Shown piece by piece: positions 45,409 through 55,739 of a stretch of DNA of 64,000 nt. How positions within the stretch are numbered: the stretch's first letter is position 1; every line of letters begins with the position of its first letter. The stretch is from Cellvibrio sp. 79 (GTDB lineage: Bacteria > Pseudomonadota > Gammaproteobacteria > Pseudomonadales > Cellvibrionaceae). The stretch lies in contig MVDH01000001.1 of NCBI GenBank assembly GCA_003056245.1, positions 739,679 through 803,678 of the forward strand, read 5' to 3'. The notes under the pieces were generated by a model, which was given only the letters and a program-made list of their open reading frames with translations, did no database searches and was not told where the DNA came from. Position numbers and translations under genes: made by a program.

Positions 45409-47430
45409 ATGGCGCCTATCCGGTTGCTATCCGTCGCTTGCCTGTTAATAGCTGGGATAGCGAATGCTGAAACCTACACTGTTCAATCCCCCAATACCCG
45501 TATCCAGGTGGCGGTAACCAATGATGCTAAAGGTTTGAGTTATAGCGTCGCCTTGGATGGCAATAAAGTGATTGGCGACTCCGCGCTGGGATTAATTATT
45601 AATGATGTTGCCCTCGGCAATAACGAATTAAATTTTCTGGGCATTAATAAAGAAAAAAACAACAATTCTTTCGAGCTATTCGGTCGGGCGAAAAAAATAG
45701 TGGAAAGGTACAACAGCACCACGCTGAAATTTGCAGGCAAAGACGACCGTAAGCTTAACGTGAATGTGATTGTGCGTGCTTACGATGGCGGCGTTGCAAT
45801 CCGCTATGTGTTGCCGAATCAATCAGGTTTGAATCAATTTACTATCCAGAATGAATTAACCCGTTTTGCGTTTGCGCATAATTACACTTGCTTTGGTTTA
45901 AACCTCGGTAAATTTGCGAATAGCCATGAAGGCGAGTTCGATCCAATAAAAGCATCGAGCATTCGCGAGCATCATCTTTACGACAATCCACTCGTGTGCA
46001 AAACCGGCGTAGGTCAAACTACATTTGCGTTAGCGGAATCCGATGTGCGCGATTATCCCGGTAGTTGGTTTATGGGCCGTGGTGATGGTGGTTTAGGTGT
46101 TGATATTAAATTAACGCCGCGCTTTGATAGCCGCGCTGATGGTTTGGAAAAAGCTGCAGTGCGTGCAACGATGGATGCAAATGGAGTTAAGTCGCCATGG
46201 CGAGTGATTATGCTGGGCGACACACCCGGTGCGCTTACGCAATCCTCTTTAATTGCCGCGTTGGGTGAACCGACAACAATAAAAGATACGCGCTGGATTA
46301 AACCGGGAAAAACAGCGTGGGATTGGTGGAATGACAATCAGGTTGTGTTGGAAACCAGTTCTGTAAAACCTGGTATGAATACGGAAACCTACAAAGCCTA
46401 CATCGATTTTGCTGCAACACTCGGCCTGGAATATATTTTAATTGACGCCGGTTGGCATGAGGGTGCAGCCTGGACAAACACTCCCGGCGCCGATGTATTA
46501 AAACCTATTGAAGCGATGGATATGCCGGAAATTTTGCGCTACGCAAAAAATAAAAAGGTCGGCGTTTGGGTGTGGTTACAATGGAAACAATTGGATTGGC
46601 AAATGGAAGACGCTTTACGCACGTATGAGCAATGGGGAATTAAAGGAATTAAAGTGGATTTTATGGATAGATCCGATCAGGAAATTGTAGATTACTATCA
46701 CAAACTATTAACCATGACGGCGAAATATCACATCATGGTTGACCTGCATGGTGCTTATCCTCCCAATGGTTTGGTGCGTACTTATCCGCATTATTTAACG
46801 CAAGAAGGTGTAATGGGAGCCGAGTATAACAAATGGAGCGAACGCGTAACGGCAACACATAATGTGAGCTTGCCATTTACTCGTATGATTCTCGGTCCGA
46901 TTGATTACACACCGGGTGGCTTTCGTCACGCAACACAGGATGAGTTTCCGCAATTGCGCCGTAACACGTTGCCTTACGTAAAAACCACTCGCGGACAGGC
47001 ATTGGCGATGTATGTGGTGTATGACAGTCCATTGCAAATGCTGGCGGACTCGCCAATTAGTTACAGCAAAACAAATGGTAAATGGCCGCAACCACAAAGC
47101 GATTGGGAAGATGGGTTGGAATTTATTAAAGATGTACCCGTGACCTGGGATGAAACGCGAATTTTGCAGGGCGATATTGGTGAATATATTATTTCTGCAC
47201 GTCGTAAAGGAAAAGATTGGTACATAGGTGCAATGACTAACGAATCTGGCCGCAATGTAAATATTCCATTGAGCTTTTTGGATAAAGGCAATTACAGTGC
47301 GCAAATCTGGCAAGATGGAAAAACAATTTCTGCCCTGAATAAAAGCGAGGCAATACATACTGCTAAACAATCGATTAGCCTGACCTTGGCTGCTTCAGGT
47401 GGTGCAGTAGTTGTATTGAAAAAGCGGTAA
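45409..47430 (+). CDS. Glycoside hydrolase family 97 (alpha-glucosidase/alpha-galactosidase)
   Basis: A 673-residue periplasmic enzyme. Signal peptide MAPIRLLSVACLLIAGIANA; GH97 N-terminal beta-sandwich (about 25-280); (beta/alpha)8 barrel (about 285-560) with YILIDAGWHEGAAW, WGIKGIKVDFMDRSDQE, DLHGAYPPNGLVRTYPH and EGVMGAEYNKW; C-terminal beta domain. GH97 includes calcium-dependent inverting alpha-glucosidases of the SusB type and retaining alpha-galactosidases. The conserved glutamates (for example in MGAEYNKW) favour the SusB type, but this needs alignment. AGGAGAATTCC precedes the ATG. Monocistronic. Confidence 0.94.
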   Translation: MAPIRLLSVACLLIAGIANAETYTVQSPNTRIQVAVTNDAKGLSYSVALDGNKVIGDSALGLIINDVALGNNELNFLGINKEKNNNSFELFGRAKKIVERYNSTTLKFAGKDDRKLNVNVIVRAYDGGVAIRYVLPNQSGLNQFTIQNELTRFAFAHNYTCFGLNLGKFANSHEGEFDPIKASSIREHHLYDNPLVCKTGVGQTTFALAESDVRDYPGSWFMGRGDGGLGVDIKLTPRFDSRADGLEKAAVRATMDANGVKSPWRVIMLGDTPGALTQSSLIAALGEPTTIKDTRWIKPGKTAWDWWNDNQVVLETSSVKPGMNTETYKAYIDFAATLGLEYILIDAGWHEGAAWTNTPGADVLKPIEAMDMPEILRYAKNKKVGVWVWLQWKQLDWQMEDALRTYEQWGIKGIKVDFMDRSDQEIVDYYHKLLTMTAKYHIMVDLHGAYPPNGLVRTYPHYLTQEGVMGAEYNKWSERVTATHNVSLPFTRMILGPIDYTPGGFRHATQDEFPQLRRNTLPYVKTTRGQALAMYVVYDSPLQMLADSPISYSKTNGKWPQPQSDWEDGLEFIKDVPVTWDETRILQGDIGEYIISARRKGKDWYIGAMTNESGRNVNIPLSFLDKGNYSAQIWQDGKTISALNKSEAIHTAKQSISLTLAASGGAVVVLKKR

Positions 47431-47465
47431 AAGAAAATGATGTAAAAACAATGTGATTAAAAAAG

Positions 47466-47508
47466 AAAATGCCCGGATAGTGTTTTACTATCCGGGCATT
47501 TTTTTTGG
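47466..47508. terminator. Bidirectional rho-independent terminator
   Basis: A 16-bp stem (AAAATGCCCGGATAGT / ACTATCCGGGCATTTT) with a 5-base loop and a following T-run lies between the convergent GH97 and GGDEF/EAL genes. Confidence 0.9.
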
Positions 47509-47523
47509 TACTAAGTATTTTTG

Positions 47524-49710
47524 TTAACAACCCACAGCACGGGCGCGGGTAATACCTAATAGTTTTTCAAATTGCAAAGCAGGCATTGGTTTGCCATATA
47601 GATACCCTTGGCCTTCATCGCATTTATCATTTAGCAGTGTGCTGTGCAGATCACCAGTTTCTATACCCTCTGCAATAGTTTCCAAATTAAAGCCGCGCGC
47701 CATATCAAGGATTGCGCCCACCACGGCGGCGTCCCGTTTTGATGTCAGCATGTTTTGAACGAATGAACGATCAATTTTAATGCGTGTGAGTGGATAGGTT
47801 TTTAATAAACTGAGTGATGCGTAGCCCGTGCCAAAATCATCGAAGGCTATGCCTATACCGTAAGTTCTTAATCGTTCCAGCATGGTAAAAATAATTTCGT
47901 CGTTATCCAGAACAATATTTTCTGTTACCTCCAACTCCAGGGCTTGAGGCGGTAAACCATGTCGGTCCAATGCTTCAATAATTTCTGCCACTAAATCCCC
48001 GGTACGAAATTGTGCGCTGAATAAATTAATACCGATGCGGAAATCCGTAGCGCCATTGCGCCGCCAATAAGCAGTTTGTGCGCAAGCTTCATTGATAACC
48101 CAGGAGCCAACAGTCGCAGCCAATGGACCGGCCTCCAGTGCGGGTAAAAATGCTGCGGGTGAAAGCAGGCCGCGCTTGGGATGATTCCAGCGAATTAATG
48201 CTTCTGCGCCGGTGACAACCCCGCTGTCTAAATTAATTTGCGGCTGGTAAAACAATAAAAATTCACCTTCATCGACCGCACGGTGTAACTCCAATCCATA
48301 ACGACGGCGCGCTACCGCTTCCGCACGTAAATCAGCGGTGAATAAAAAATATTGGCCGCGCCCGGCGCGTTTTGCTTTGAATAAAGCCAGATCGGCATCA
48401 CCCACTAACTCCATTGCTTCCTGCGCCTGAGCAGGCGCGGAAGCAAGGCCGCAGCTGGCGGTGATCCTTAATAATTGTCCATGCACATTTAATGGCTGGG
48501 CAATTTGACGCAGTATGTCTGTTGCCAAACGAGTGGCTTCTTGTTGGTCTGTCAGATCCGGAATTAATAATGCAAACTCATCGCCACCCATGCGCGCCAG
48601 TGTCGATTTCGCACCACCAAGCGCACTTAATCGCCGGGCGGTTTCACGCAGGATTTCATCACCGACTCGATGGCCAAGGGTATCGTTGATGTCTTTAAAA
48701 CCATCCAGGTCAATAATAAAAACGGTTGCCGGTAGTGGCTCGATGACCGTGTCTTCTACGGCGCGATAAAAACGGGCGCGATTGGCTAGCCCGGTTAGGG
48801 CGTCCTGATTCGCTTGCTGCTGCAATAATTCTTTTTCGCGTTGATGTGCGGTTAAATCTTTCAGGATCGCTTCGAATTTCATTTGGCCGGCTTGTTTCCA
48901 GCAAAATAATGAAAAACCAAAATGCAATTCGTTGGCATCCTGGCGCTTGCCATTAATTTCGGTGGGAATTTCCATTCCATTCAGCGAGCCGGTAATAATG
49001 GCCTGGTTAATTAATTGGTTCAGGGCAGGGCGATCAGCGGGCGCAATTAATTTATCAAACAACAAAATATTTTTATCGTAACGTTCATAACCAAACGTAG
49101 TTATCGCCGCTTCGTTCCATTCAATAATACGCCGCTTTTCATCGAACCAAATCACCGGTGTTGAAGAACTCGCCGCGTAATTTTCAAAGTCCGGGCGTTC
49201 GCGTTCGCTATTAAATTTGATGCGCTGCAACTCAAGCCGATCAGTGACCATCTTGGCCAACTCTTTTAATCGATCCTGGTCGTCAGTAGAAAAATCGTGA
49301 TGGGGTTTGTCGTCGATAATGCAGAGCGCACCGAGCGCCAATCCTTCAGGAGAATAAAGGGGGACGCCGGCATAAAAGCGCAAATTGGCTGCACCGGTAA
49401 CCAACGGATTATCATGAAAGCGATCATCAGTACGTGCATCAGGAACTACCATGACATCCGGTTGATTGATAGCATGCGCGCAGAAGGATACATCGCGCCC
49501 CATATCTACTTCACCGACGCCGGTGCTGGCCGCAAAAAATACATGGTCATTGCCAATCATATTCACGGCGGAAACTGGCATATCAAACATTCGTGACGCT
49601 ATTCGGACTACCGGGTCCAGGCTTTGCAACGTTTGTTGTTCATCCAGTCCGTAATTGGCAAGTGCTGCCAGGCGTGCGGGTTCGTTAGGAAATATTGCGG
49701 GGCATTTCAT
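47524..49710 (-). CDS. GAF-PAS-GGDEF-EAL cyclic-di-GMP signalling protein
   Basis: A 728-residue soluble protein. An N-terminal GAF (about 25-165) is followed by a PAS (about 175-290), GGDEF (about 300-465) and EAL (about 475-725). The diguanylate cyclase motif RMGGDEF is intact (GGDEF at 375-379), with no RxxD inhibitory site just before it. The phosphodiesterase motif is intact EAL (Glu503, GAEALIRW), with DDFGTGYASL and ENIVLDNDE also present. It could therefore make and degrade c-di-GMP, as in many composite proteins. A 19-base palindrome stands 18 bases before the start. Membrane segments are absent. Confidence 0.94.
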   Translation of the reverse strand: MKCPAIFPNEPARLAALANYGLDEQQTLQSLDPVVRIASRMFDMPVSAVNMIGNDHVFFAASTGVGEVDMGRDVSFCAHAINQPDVMVVPDARTDDRFHDNPLVTGAANLRFYAGVPLYSPEGLALGALCIIDDKPHHDFSTDDQDRLKELAKMVTDRLELQRIKFNSERERPDFENYAASSSTPVIWFDEKRRIIEWNEAAITTFGYERYDKNILLFDKLIAPADRPALNQLINQAIITGSLNGMEIPTEINGKRQDANELHFGFSLFCWKQAGQMKFEAILKDLTAHQREKELLQQQANQDALTGLANRARFYRAVEDTVIEPLPATVFIIDLDGFKDINDTLGHRVGDEILRETARRLSALGGAKSTLARMGGDEFALLIPDLTDQQEATRLATDILRQIAQPLNVHGQLLRITASCGLASAPAQAQEAMELVGDADLALFKAKRAGRGQYFLFTADLRAEAVARRRYGLELHRAVDEGEFLLFYQPQINLDSGVVTGAEALIRWNHPKRGLLSPAAFLPALEAGPLAATVGSWVINEACAQTAYWRRNGATDFRIGINLFSAQFRTGDLVAEIIEALDRHGLPPQALELEVTENIVLDNDEIIFTMLERLRTYGIGIAFDDFGTGYASLSLLKTYPLTRIKIDRSFVQNMLTSKRDAAVVGAILDMARGFNLETIAEGIETGDLHSTLLNDKCDEGQGYLYGKPMPALQFEKLLGITRARAVGC

Positions 49711-49728
49711 TAGCGCTTCCTCATGTTT

Positions 49729-49747
49729 TTGTTTCCCATGGAAACAA
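49729..49747. promoter_or_regulatory. Perfect 8-bp inverted repeat upstream of the GGDEF/EAL gene
   Basis: TTGTTTCCCATGGAAACAA has 8-bp arms TTGTTTCC / GGAAACAA around CAT. It ends 18 bases before the start of the c-di-GMP gene, where a repressor would block the promoter. The factor is unknown. Confidence 0.5.
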
Positions 49748-49880
49748 TGGCCATGTATCAGTATAGGAAGCTAAAAATAATGACATTGTCTGACGTAATA
49801 AGAGATGCCACTTTTTTTAAAGAAATGGTTTTTTAAAACCGTAATGACCAAATTAGTTATCTGCTCATTAAGAAAACCTT

Positions 49881-50126
49881 CTAACGCGTTATTATTTTCT
49901 GATCATGCGGTGACTCATTTTTTATTCTTTCGGAATGATGCTTTCCAAATGGGTCTAATGCGACTGGCTTTTGACGGTTAGAGAAGTCTCCGGAATTAAA
50001 AAAGATCAAAGAGTTTTGATAATAATCCGGCAATTCAGTGAATATCGGTTCGGGGATGTCAAGGACTGCTTTTGCTTCTCGTTTGGATATGCCGGTTAGA
50101 AGTTTAATAAATCGTTTTATCCACAT
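49881..50126 (-). CDS. Hypothetical small protein (doubtful)
   Basis: An 81-codon frame between fusA and the c-di-GMP gene. The product is basic and hydrophilic (MWIKRFIKLLTGISKREAK..., ending SPHDQKIITR) with no recognised domain. No ribosome site is seen before the ATG. It lies in an AT-rich 560-base gap that otherwise contains only the palindrome near 49738 and the fusA terminator. It may be a decayed gene or a chance frame. Confidence 0.35.
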   Translation of the reverse strand: MWIKRFIKLLTGISKREAKAVLDIPEPIFTELPDYYQNSLIFFNSGDFSNRQKPVALDPFGKHHSERIKNESPHDQKIITR

Positions 50127-50217
50127 TAAATATGAATGAGCTAGCTAACATATTAATAAGCGGGTGAAAGAGTGTGGCCAATTCTTTCCAGTCTGTAAAT
50201 TACAATGCCTTACTCAA

Positions 50218-50255
50218 TAAAAAGCCCCGCCAGTTTTCACTGGCGGGGCTTTTTT
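50218..50255 (-). terminator. Rho-independent terminator after fusA
   Basis: A 14-15 bp GC-rich stem (AAGCCCCGCCAG / CTGGCGGGGCTT) with loop TTTTCA is flanked by A- and T-runs, 18 bases beyond the fusA stop on the minus strand. Confidence 0.9.
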
Positions 50256-50272
50256 AGAGCGCGCTAAAAATA

Positions 50273-52363
50273 TTACTTGTTAGCGGCAGCTTTCTTTTCT
50301 TTCTCTTTCGCAATTACTGCTTCAGCCACGTTAGATGGGCATGGAGAGTAGTGGGCGAATTCCATGGAGAACTGGCCACGGCCAGAAGTCATGGTACGCA
50401 GGGTACTGATGTAGCCGAACATTTCTGACAGCGGAACTTCAGCTTTAATACGTACGCCAGTCACGCCAGCTTCCTGGCCATTGATCATGCCGCGACGACG
50501 GTTCAAGTCACCGATAACATCACCTACGTGATCTTCCGGGGTGAATACGTCTACTTTCATGATTGGCTCAAGCAGTTGTGCGCCCGCTTTTGGCATAGAT
50601 TGACGGAAAGCACCTTTAGCAGCGATTTCGAACGCGATTGCTGACGAGTCCACGGCATGGAATGCACCGTCGAACAGATCGATCTCAACGTCCAATACCG
50701 GGAAGCCTGCCAATGGGCCAGTGCTCATCATAGAGGCAAAACCTTTTTCAATCGCTGGATAGAATTCTTTTGGAACGCTACCACCAACAACGGAGGTCTT
50801 GAATACGAAACCGGTATTTGGCTCGCCCGGACGGATGCGGTAATCGATCTTACCGTACTGGCCAGAACCACCTGATTGCTTCTTATGGGTATAGCTATCT
50901 TCGATCTCGCGGGTAATGGTTTCGCGGTAGGCTACTTGTGGTTGACCAACATTCAGCTCTACACCGTAGGTGCGCTTCATGATGTCCACTTTAATATCCA
51001 GGTGCAATTCACCCATGCCTTTCAGGATGGTCTCACCAGAATCCTGGTCAGTTTCAACGCGGAAAGTCGGGTCTTCAGAAACCAGCTTACCGATAGCGGT
51101 AGCCATTTTCTCGATCATGCTCTTGTCTTTCGGAGTTACAGCAATAGAGATTACTGGCTCAGGGAAGATCATCGGCTCAAGAGTACATTCGTGCTTTGGA
51201 TCACACAGGGTGTGACCGGTTTGTACGTTCTTCAAACCTACCAACGCGATGATGTCACCTGCTTGCGCGGTGGTCAGATCGGTACGGTCGTTTGCTTGCA
51301 TCTCCACCATACGGCCAACACGTTCGGTTTTGCCGGTGAATGAGTTAAGGATGGTGTCGCCTTTGTTCAGCACGCCTGAGTAGATACGTACGAAGGTCAG
51401 GGCGCCGAAACGGTCGTCCATGATCTTGAACGCCAGTGCGCGGAATGGCTCATTGGCATCAACCAGAGCAAATTGACCGTTTGGATTACCTTCTTCATCA
51501 GTCAAAGGCTGTGGGTTAACTTCGGTTGGGGCAGGCAAGTAATCAACTACACCGTCCAGCAACAGTTGCATACCTTTGTTTTTAAAAGCAGAACCACAGA
51601 AGGTTGGGAAGAATGCCAGATCGCGGGTACCTTTACGGATGCAACGCTTCAGGTCTTCAATAGAAGGTTCTTCGCCTTCCATGTAAGCCATCATCAGGTC
51701 GTCATCTTGCTCAACAGCAGTTTCAACCAATTGACTGCGGTACAACTCGACGTCATCAACCATGTCAGCTGGGATATCGACTACTTTGTAGTTTTCTGGC
51801 TGACCTGAGTCATCCCATACAAATGCTTTGCGGTTCAGGATATCTACTACACCTACGAAAGTGTCTTCGCGGCCAATAGGCAGGGTCATGATCAACGGCT
51901 TGGCGCCGAGTACGGTTTGTACTTGCTCGGTAACGCGCAAGAAGTCAGCACCGATACGGTCCAGCTTGTTTACGAAAATCAAACGGGAAACTTTAGAGTC
52001 GTTCGCATAGCGCCAGTTGGTTTCTGATTGCGGCTCTACGCCACCAGAACCACAGAATACGCCGATACCGCCGTCCAGAACTTTCAACGAACGATACACT
52101 TCCACGGTGAAATCCACGTGTCCGGGGGTATCGATGACGTTGAAACGGTGACCTTTCCAGAAACAGCTTACCGCTGCTGACTGGATGGTAATACCGCGTT
52201 CAGCTTCTTGCACCATGAAGTCGGTGGTGGATTCACCCTCGTGAACTTCACCGATTTTGTGGATTTTACCGGTGAGCTTGAGGATACGCTCAGTGGTGGT
52301 AGTTTTACCGGCGTCCACGTGGGCGAAGATACCGATGTTTCTGTAAAGGGATAAGTCAGCCAT
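50273..52363 (-). CDS. fusA: Translation elongation factor G (EF-G paralogue)
   Basis: A 696-residue GTPase. G1 [16 protein letters not shown]3 [10 protein letters not shown]4 NKLD, then domains II-V ([42 protein letters not shown]). It drives tRNA-mRNA translocation and/or ribosome recycling with RRF. It stands outside a str operon (no rpsL, rpsG or tuf beside it). The G-domain wording ([52 protein letters not shown]) differs from E. coli FusA and resembles the second EF-G (fusA2/fusB) of Pseudomonas and Vibrio. Another fusA is expected elsewhere in the genome. Confidence 0.94.
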   Translation of the reverse strand: MADLSLYRNIGIFAHVDAGKTTTTERILKLTGKIHKIGEVHEGESTTDFMVQEAERGITIQSAAVSCFWKGHRFNVIDTPGHVDFTVEVYRSLKVLDGGIGVFCGSGGVEPQSETNWRYANDSKVSRLIFVNKLDRIGADFLRVTEQVQTVLGAKPLIMTLPIGREDTFVGVVDILNRKAFVWDDSGQPENYKVVDIPADMVDDVELYRSQLVETAVEQDDDLMMAYMEGEEPSIEDLKRCIRKGTRDLAFFPTFCGSAFKNKGMQLLLDGVVDYLPAPTEVNPQPLTDEEGNPNGQFALVDANEPFRALAFKIMDDRFGALTFVRIYSGVLNKGDTILNSFTGKTERVGRMVEMQANDRTDLTTAQAGDIIALVGLKNVQTGHTLCDPKHECTLEPMIFPEPVISIAVTPKDKSMIEKMATAIGKLVSEDPTFRVETDQDSGETILKGMGELHLDIKVDIMKRTYGVELNVGQPQVAYRETITREIEDSYTHKKQSGGSGQYGKIDYRIRPGEPNTGFVFKTSVVGGSVPKEFYPAIEKGFASMMSTGPLAGFPVLDVEIDLFDGAFHAVDSSAIAFEIAAKGAFRQSMPKAGAQLLEPIMKVDVFTPEDHVGDVIGDLNRRRGMINGQEAGVTGVRIKAEVPLSEMFGYISTLRTMTSGRGQFSMEFAHYSPCPSNVAEAVIAKEKEKKAAANK

Positions 52364-52570
52364 AGGACTCTCGTTATGTTAAACAGGGTTAGAAAAAAGC
52401 CGGGTTTGAAAATAGCGGCGTAATATACAGGAAGTTATCCGGAAATGCCTTAAGAAAAAGAAGTCTATAAGCATTGTTTTACATTTTGGGGTGGATTGGG
52501 GTGTTTTAAAGGAATTGTGACCTCCATGTTGTAATCGGTATTGGGTGAAGTTCCGGTGTTATGGGGAGGA

Positions 52571-52599
52571 TAAAAAAAGGGCGCGATAAATCGCGCCCC
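52571..52599 (-). terminator. Rho-independent terminator after gcvP
   Basis: A 9-bp stem GGGCGCGAT / ATCGCGCCC lies 28 bases past the gcvP stop. On the minus strand it is followed by seven T. The rest of the 52364-52626 gap shows no gene. Confidence 0.85.
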
Positions 52600-52626
52600 T
52601 ATGAATGAATCAAAAATACCGGGATT

Positions 52627-55536
52627 TTAATCGATGTAATTTTCAATGCTTGGACATGAGCACACCAGATTGCGATCCCCGTATACGTTGTCGATACGAT
52701 TCACACTCGGCCACACTTTATGGTTTTTCAACCAGCTAGCGGGGCGGCCGGCAATTTCACGTGAATAGGCGCGTGTCCAGTTTTCTTCCAGCACATCATC
52801 TTGTGTGTGTGGAGCATTGTGCAATGCACTGGCTTCGGCACTGATTTCGCCGTTGATGACTTGATCGATTTCCTTGCGGATGATCAGCATCGCTTCAATG
52901 AACTTATCTAACTCAATTTTGGATTCAGATTCGGTTGGCTCGATCATCAAGGTGCCGGCAACCGGGAAGGACATGGTTGGAGCGTGGAAACCAAAATCCA
53001 TCAAACGTTTTGCAATATCTTCTTCGCTGATGCCACTTGCTTCTTTTAATGGACGCAAATCAAGCAAGCATTCATGCGCAACAAACCCATTGGTGCCTTT
53101 ATAAAGAATTGGGTAAGCCGCTTCCAATTTCTTTGCCACATAGTTTGCGTTGAGCATGGCGAATTCAGTGGCTTGACGCATGCCAACAGCACCCATCATT
53201 TTGATGTACATCCAACTAATAGGAAGAATGCTCGCCGAGCCCCAGGGCGCAGCAGAAATAGTGCCGTTATTTACGTCGGTACCCGGAACAGGTTGTACGG
53301 GGTGTGCAGCAAGGAATGGTTCCAAATGTTTGCCAACACCAATCGGGCCCATGCCCGGGCCGCCACCGCCGTGAGGAATACAGAAGGTTTTGTGCAAATT
53401 CAAATGCGATACATCGCCGCCGAATTTACCTGGTGCTGCAACACCAACCAGCGCATTCATGTTGGCTCCATCGATATAAACCTGTCCGCCAACAGCGTGG
53501 ATCATATCGCACAGCTCGGTGATGCCTTCTTCGAATACGCCGTGAGTAGATGGGTAAGTACACATGATGCACGCGATTTGATCTCCGTAAGTGGCAATTT
53601 TTTCGCGCAGGTCATCCAGGTCCACGTTACCTTTTGCATCGCAAGCGACCACCACAACTTTGTAACTCACCATTTGTGCGGAAGCAGGGTTGGTACCGTG
53701 TGCTGATGCTGGAATCAAACAGATATCACGCTGCGTTTCGCCTTTGCTTTCAAAATATTTTTTGATCGCAACAAGGCCCGCATATTCACCCTGTGAACCG
53801 GCGTTGGGCTGCAAACTGATGGCATCGTAGCCGGTACAGGCTTTGAGCATTTCTTGCAGCTCTTCAAATAATTCCTTGTAGCCTTGTGCTTGATCTATAG
53901 AAGCAAACGGATGCAACTTGCCAAATTCCGGCCAGGTGACCGGAATCATTTCTGCCGTTGCATTTAATTTCATGGTGCAGGAACCGAGTGGAATCATCGC
54001 GTTATTCAGTGCGATATCTTTTGATTCCAGACGCTTTAAATAGCGCAGCATTTCAGTTTCGCTGTGATAGGTATTGAATACCGGGTGCGTCAACACGGCG
54101 TCAGTACGCAACAAATCAGCGGGGATGGCGTTGTTGGCGGTGATATTTTTACCAGCGCGAATTTGTGCATCCAGCGAAGAAATTTCAACACCGGTTACGC
54201 CAAATACAGCGAGTAAATTTTCCAGATCGGCTGCGGTTGTTGTTTCGTTCAGGCTAATGCCAAGTGAATCATTTCCTGCCAAACGCAAATTGATTTCTGC
54301 GGCGACTGCCGCCTGGTTAATCGCTTTCTGGTTATCGCCAACATTGACGGTGATGGTGTCAAAGAAGTTTGCATTATTGATTGCAAAGCCTTTGGCTTTT
54401 AATGCTGCTGCGGCAATTGTGGTTAAACGGTGAATGCGATTAGCGATACGTTTCAATCCGTCAGGGCCGTGGTAAATCGCATAGAACACGCTCATCACCG
54501 CGAGCAACACTTGCGATGTGCAAATATTGGAATTGGCTTTTTCGCGGCGAATATGTTGTTCACGGGTTTGCATCGCCATACGCAGCGCTTGTTTGCCGCG
54601 CGTATCAATAGAAACACCAATAATCCGACCCGGTGCTGAACGTTTGTAGGCATCGCGGAAAGCAAAGAAACCGGCATGCGGGCCACCGAAACCGAGTGGA
54701 ACCCCGAAGCGTTGGCTGGTGCCGACGACAACGTCAGCGCCCATCGCGCCGGGCGATTTCAGGAGCAACAGCGCCATCAAATCACTTGCAACGGTTACCA
54801 ATGCATTTTTGCTATGAGCTGATTCTATGATTGTGGTGAGATCGCGAATTTGCCCACTCGATCCGGGATAAGAGAGAAGGGCACCGAAGTAATCGCCATT
54901 AGCCAGTTGCTCAATCGATGCAACTTCAATTTCAAAACCGAAATGCTCTGCGCGGGTCCTGACAACTTCGATGGTTTGCGGATGGGTATCTGCATCTACA
55001 AAGAACACATCGGATTTGCTCTTTTTGTTCTGGCGCTTACACATCGCCATGGCTTCAGCGGCGGCGGTACCTTCATCCAATACCGAGGCATTGGCCATTT
55101 CCATGCCGGTAAGATCGATGATCATCTGTTGATAATTAAGCAATGCTTCCAAGCGACCTTGTGCAATTTCCGGTTGGTAAGGTGTGTAGGCGGTATACCA
55201 ACCCGGATTTTCCAATACGTTGCGCAGCACTACATGGGGCACATGAGTATCGTGATAACCCATGCCGATGTAGCTTTTGAATATTTTGTTTTTGCTGGCG
55301 ATAACTTTGAGTTGCGCCAGGGCTTCGGCTTCGGTGACAGCGGTACCCAGGTTCAATTCGCCCTTCAGACGAATGGCTTCGGGGACTGTTTTATCGATCA
55401 GCTCCTTGACTGAGCTAACGCCCAAAGTTGCCAGCATAGCGGCAGTTTGTTGGGCATCCGGGCCTATGTGACGCTGGACGAACTCGTCGTGATAAGCCAA
55501 AGAGGATAGCGAAGCTGAGCGAAAATCAACTGACAT
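52627..55536 (-). CDS. gcvP: Glycine dehydrogenase (decarboxylating), P protein
   Basis: A 969-residue PLP enzyme, the P protein of the glycine cleavage system; it decarboxylates glycine and passes the aminomethyl group to the H protein. It is the fused single-chain form. The PLP lysine is Lys716 in [21 protein letters not shown] near the N-terminus and [16 protein letters not shown] near the C-terminus are conserved. gcvT and gcvH are not adjacent, so the system is split in this genome. No glycine riboswitch is visible upstream. It ends with its own terminator. Confidence 0.97.
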   Translation of the reverse strand: MSVDFRSASLSSLAYHDEFVQRHIGPDAQQTAAMLATLGVSSVKELIDKTVPEAIRLKGELNLGTAVTEAEALAQLKVIASKNKIFKSYIGMGYHDTHVPHVVLRNVLENPGWYTAYTPYQPEIAQGRLEALLNYQQMIIDLTGMEMANASVLDEGTAAAEAMAMCKRQNKKSKSDVFFVDADTHPQTIEVVRTRAEHFGFEIEVASIEQLANGDYFGALLSYPGSSGQIRDLTTIIESAHSKNALVTVASDLMALLLLKSPGAMGADVVVGTSQRFGVPLGFGGPHAGFFAFRDAYKRSAPGRIIGVSIDTRGKQALRMAMQTREQHIRREKANSNICTSQVLLAVMSVFYAIYHGPDGLKRIANRIHRLTTIAAAALKAKGFAINNANFFDTITVNVGDNQKAINQAAVAAEINLRLAGNDSLGISLNETTTAADLENLLAVFGVTGVEISSLDAQIRAGKNITANNAIPADLLRTDAVLTHPVFNTYHSETEMLRYLKRLESKDIALNNAMIPLGSCTMKLNATAEMIPVTWPEFGKLHPFASIDQAQGYKELFEELQEMLKACTGYDAISLQPNAGSQGEYAGLVAIKKYFESKGETQRDICLIPASAHGTNPASAQMVSYKVVVVACDAKGNVDLDDLREKIATYGDQIACIMCTYPSTHGVFEEGITELCDMIHAVGGQVYIDGANMNALVGVAAPGKFGGDVSHLNLHKTFCIPHGGGGPGMGPIGVGKHLEPFLAAHPVQPVPGTDVNNGTISAAPWGSASILPISWMYIKMMGAVGMRQATEFAMLNANYVAKKLEAAYPILYKGTNGFVAHECLLDLRPLKEASGISEEDIAKRLMDFGFHAPTMSFPVAGTLMIEPTESESKIELDKFIEAMLIIRKEIDQVINGEISAEASALHNAPHTQDDVLEENWTRAYSREIAGRPASWLKNHKVWPSVNRIDNVYGDRNLVCSCPSIENYID

Positions 55537-55739
55537 AGAGGCTCTCTGTAGATTGGAAAATAATCAAAAACGGCGGGAAAGCGGAGTGCGGGAAGGCGCC
55601 TGTTTAAAAAGGCGGCAATGGTATCAATTTGGGGCTTTTCGGGCAATCAAGGCGATAGGATTCGGGATATTTGACTGGTGAAATCCCAACAATCCGGTTA
55701 CAAAGGGCACCGCGAAACATTGAATAAGGATGACTGCAC

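Noticed and set aside
53074-53706. Long plus-strand frame opposite gcvP
   Set aside because: It is a shadow frame in a highly conserved gene, with no ribosome site.
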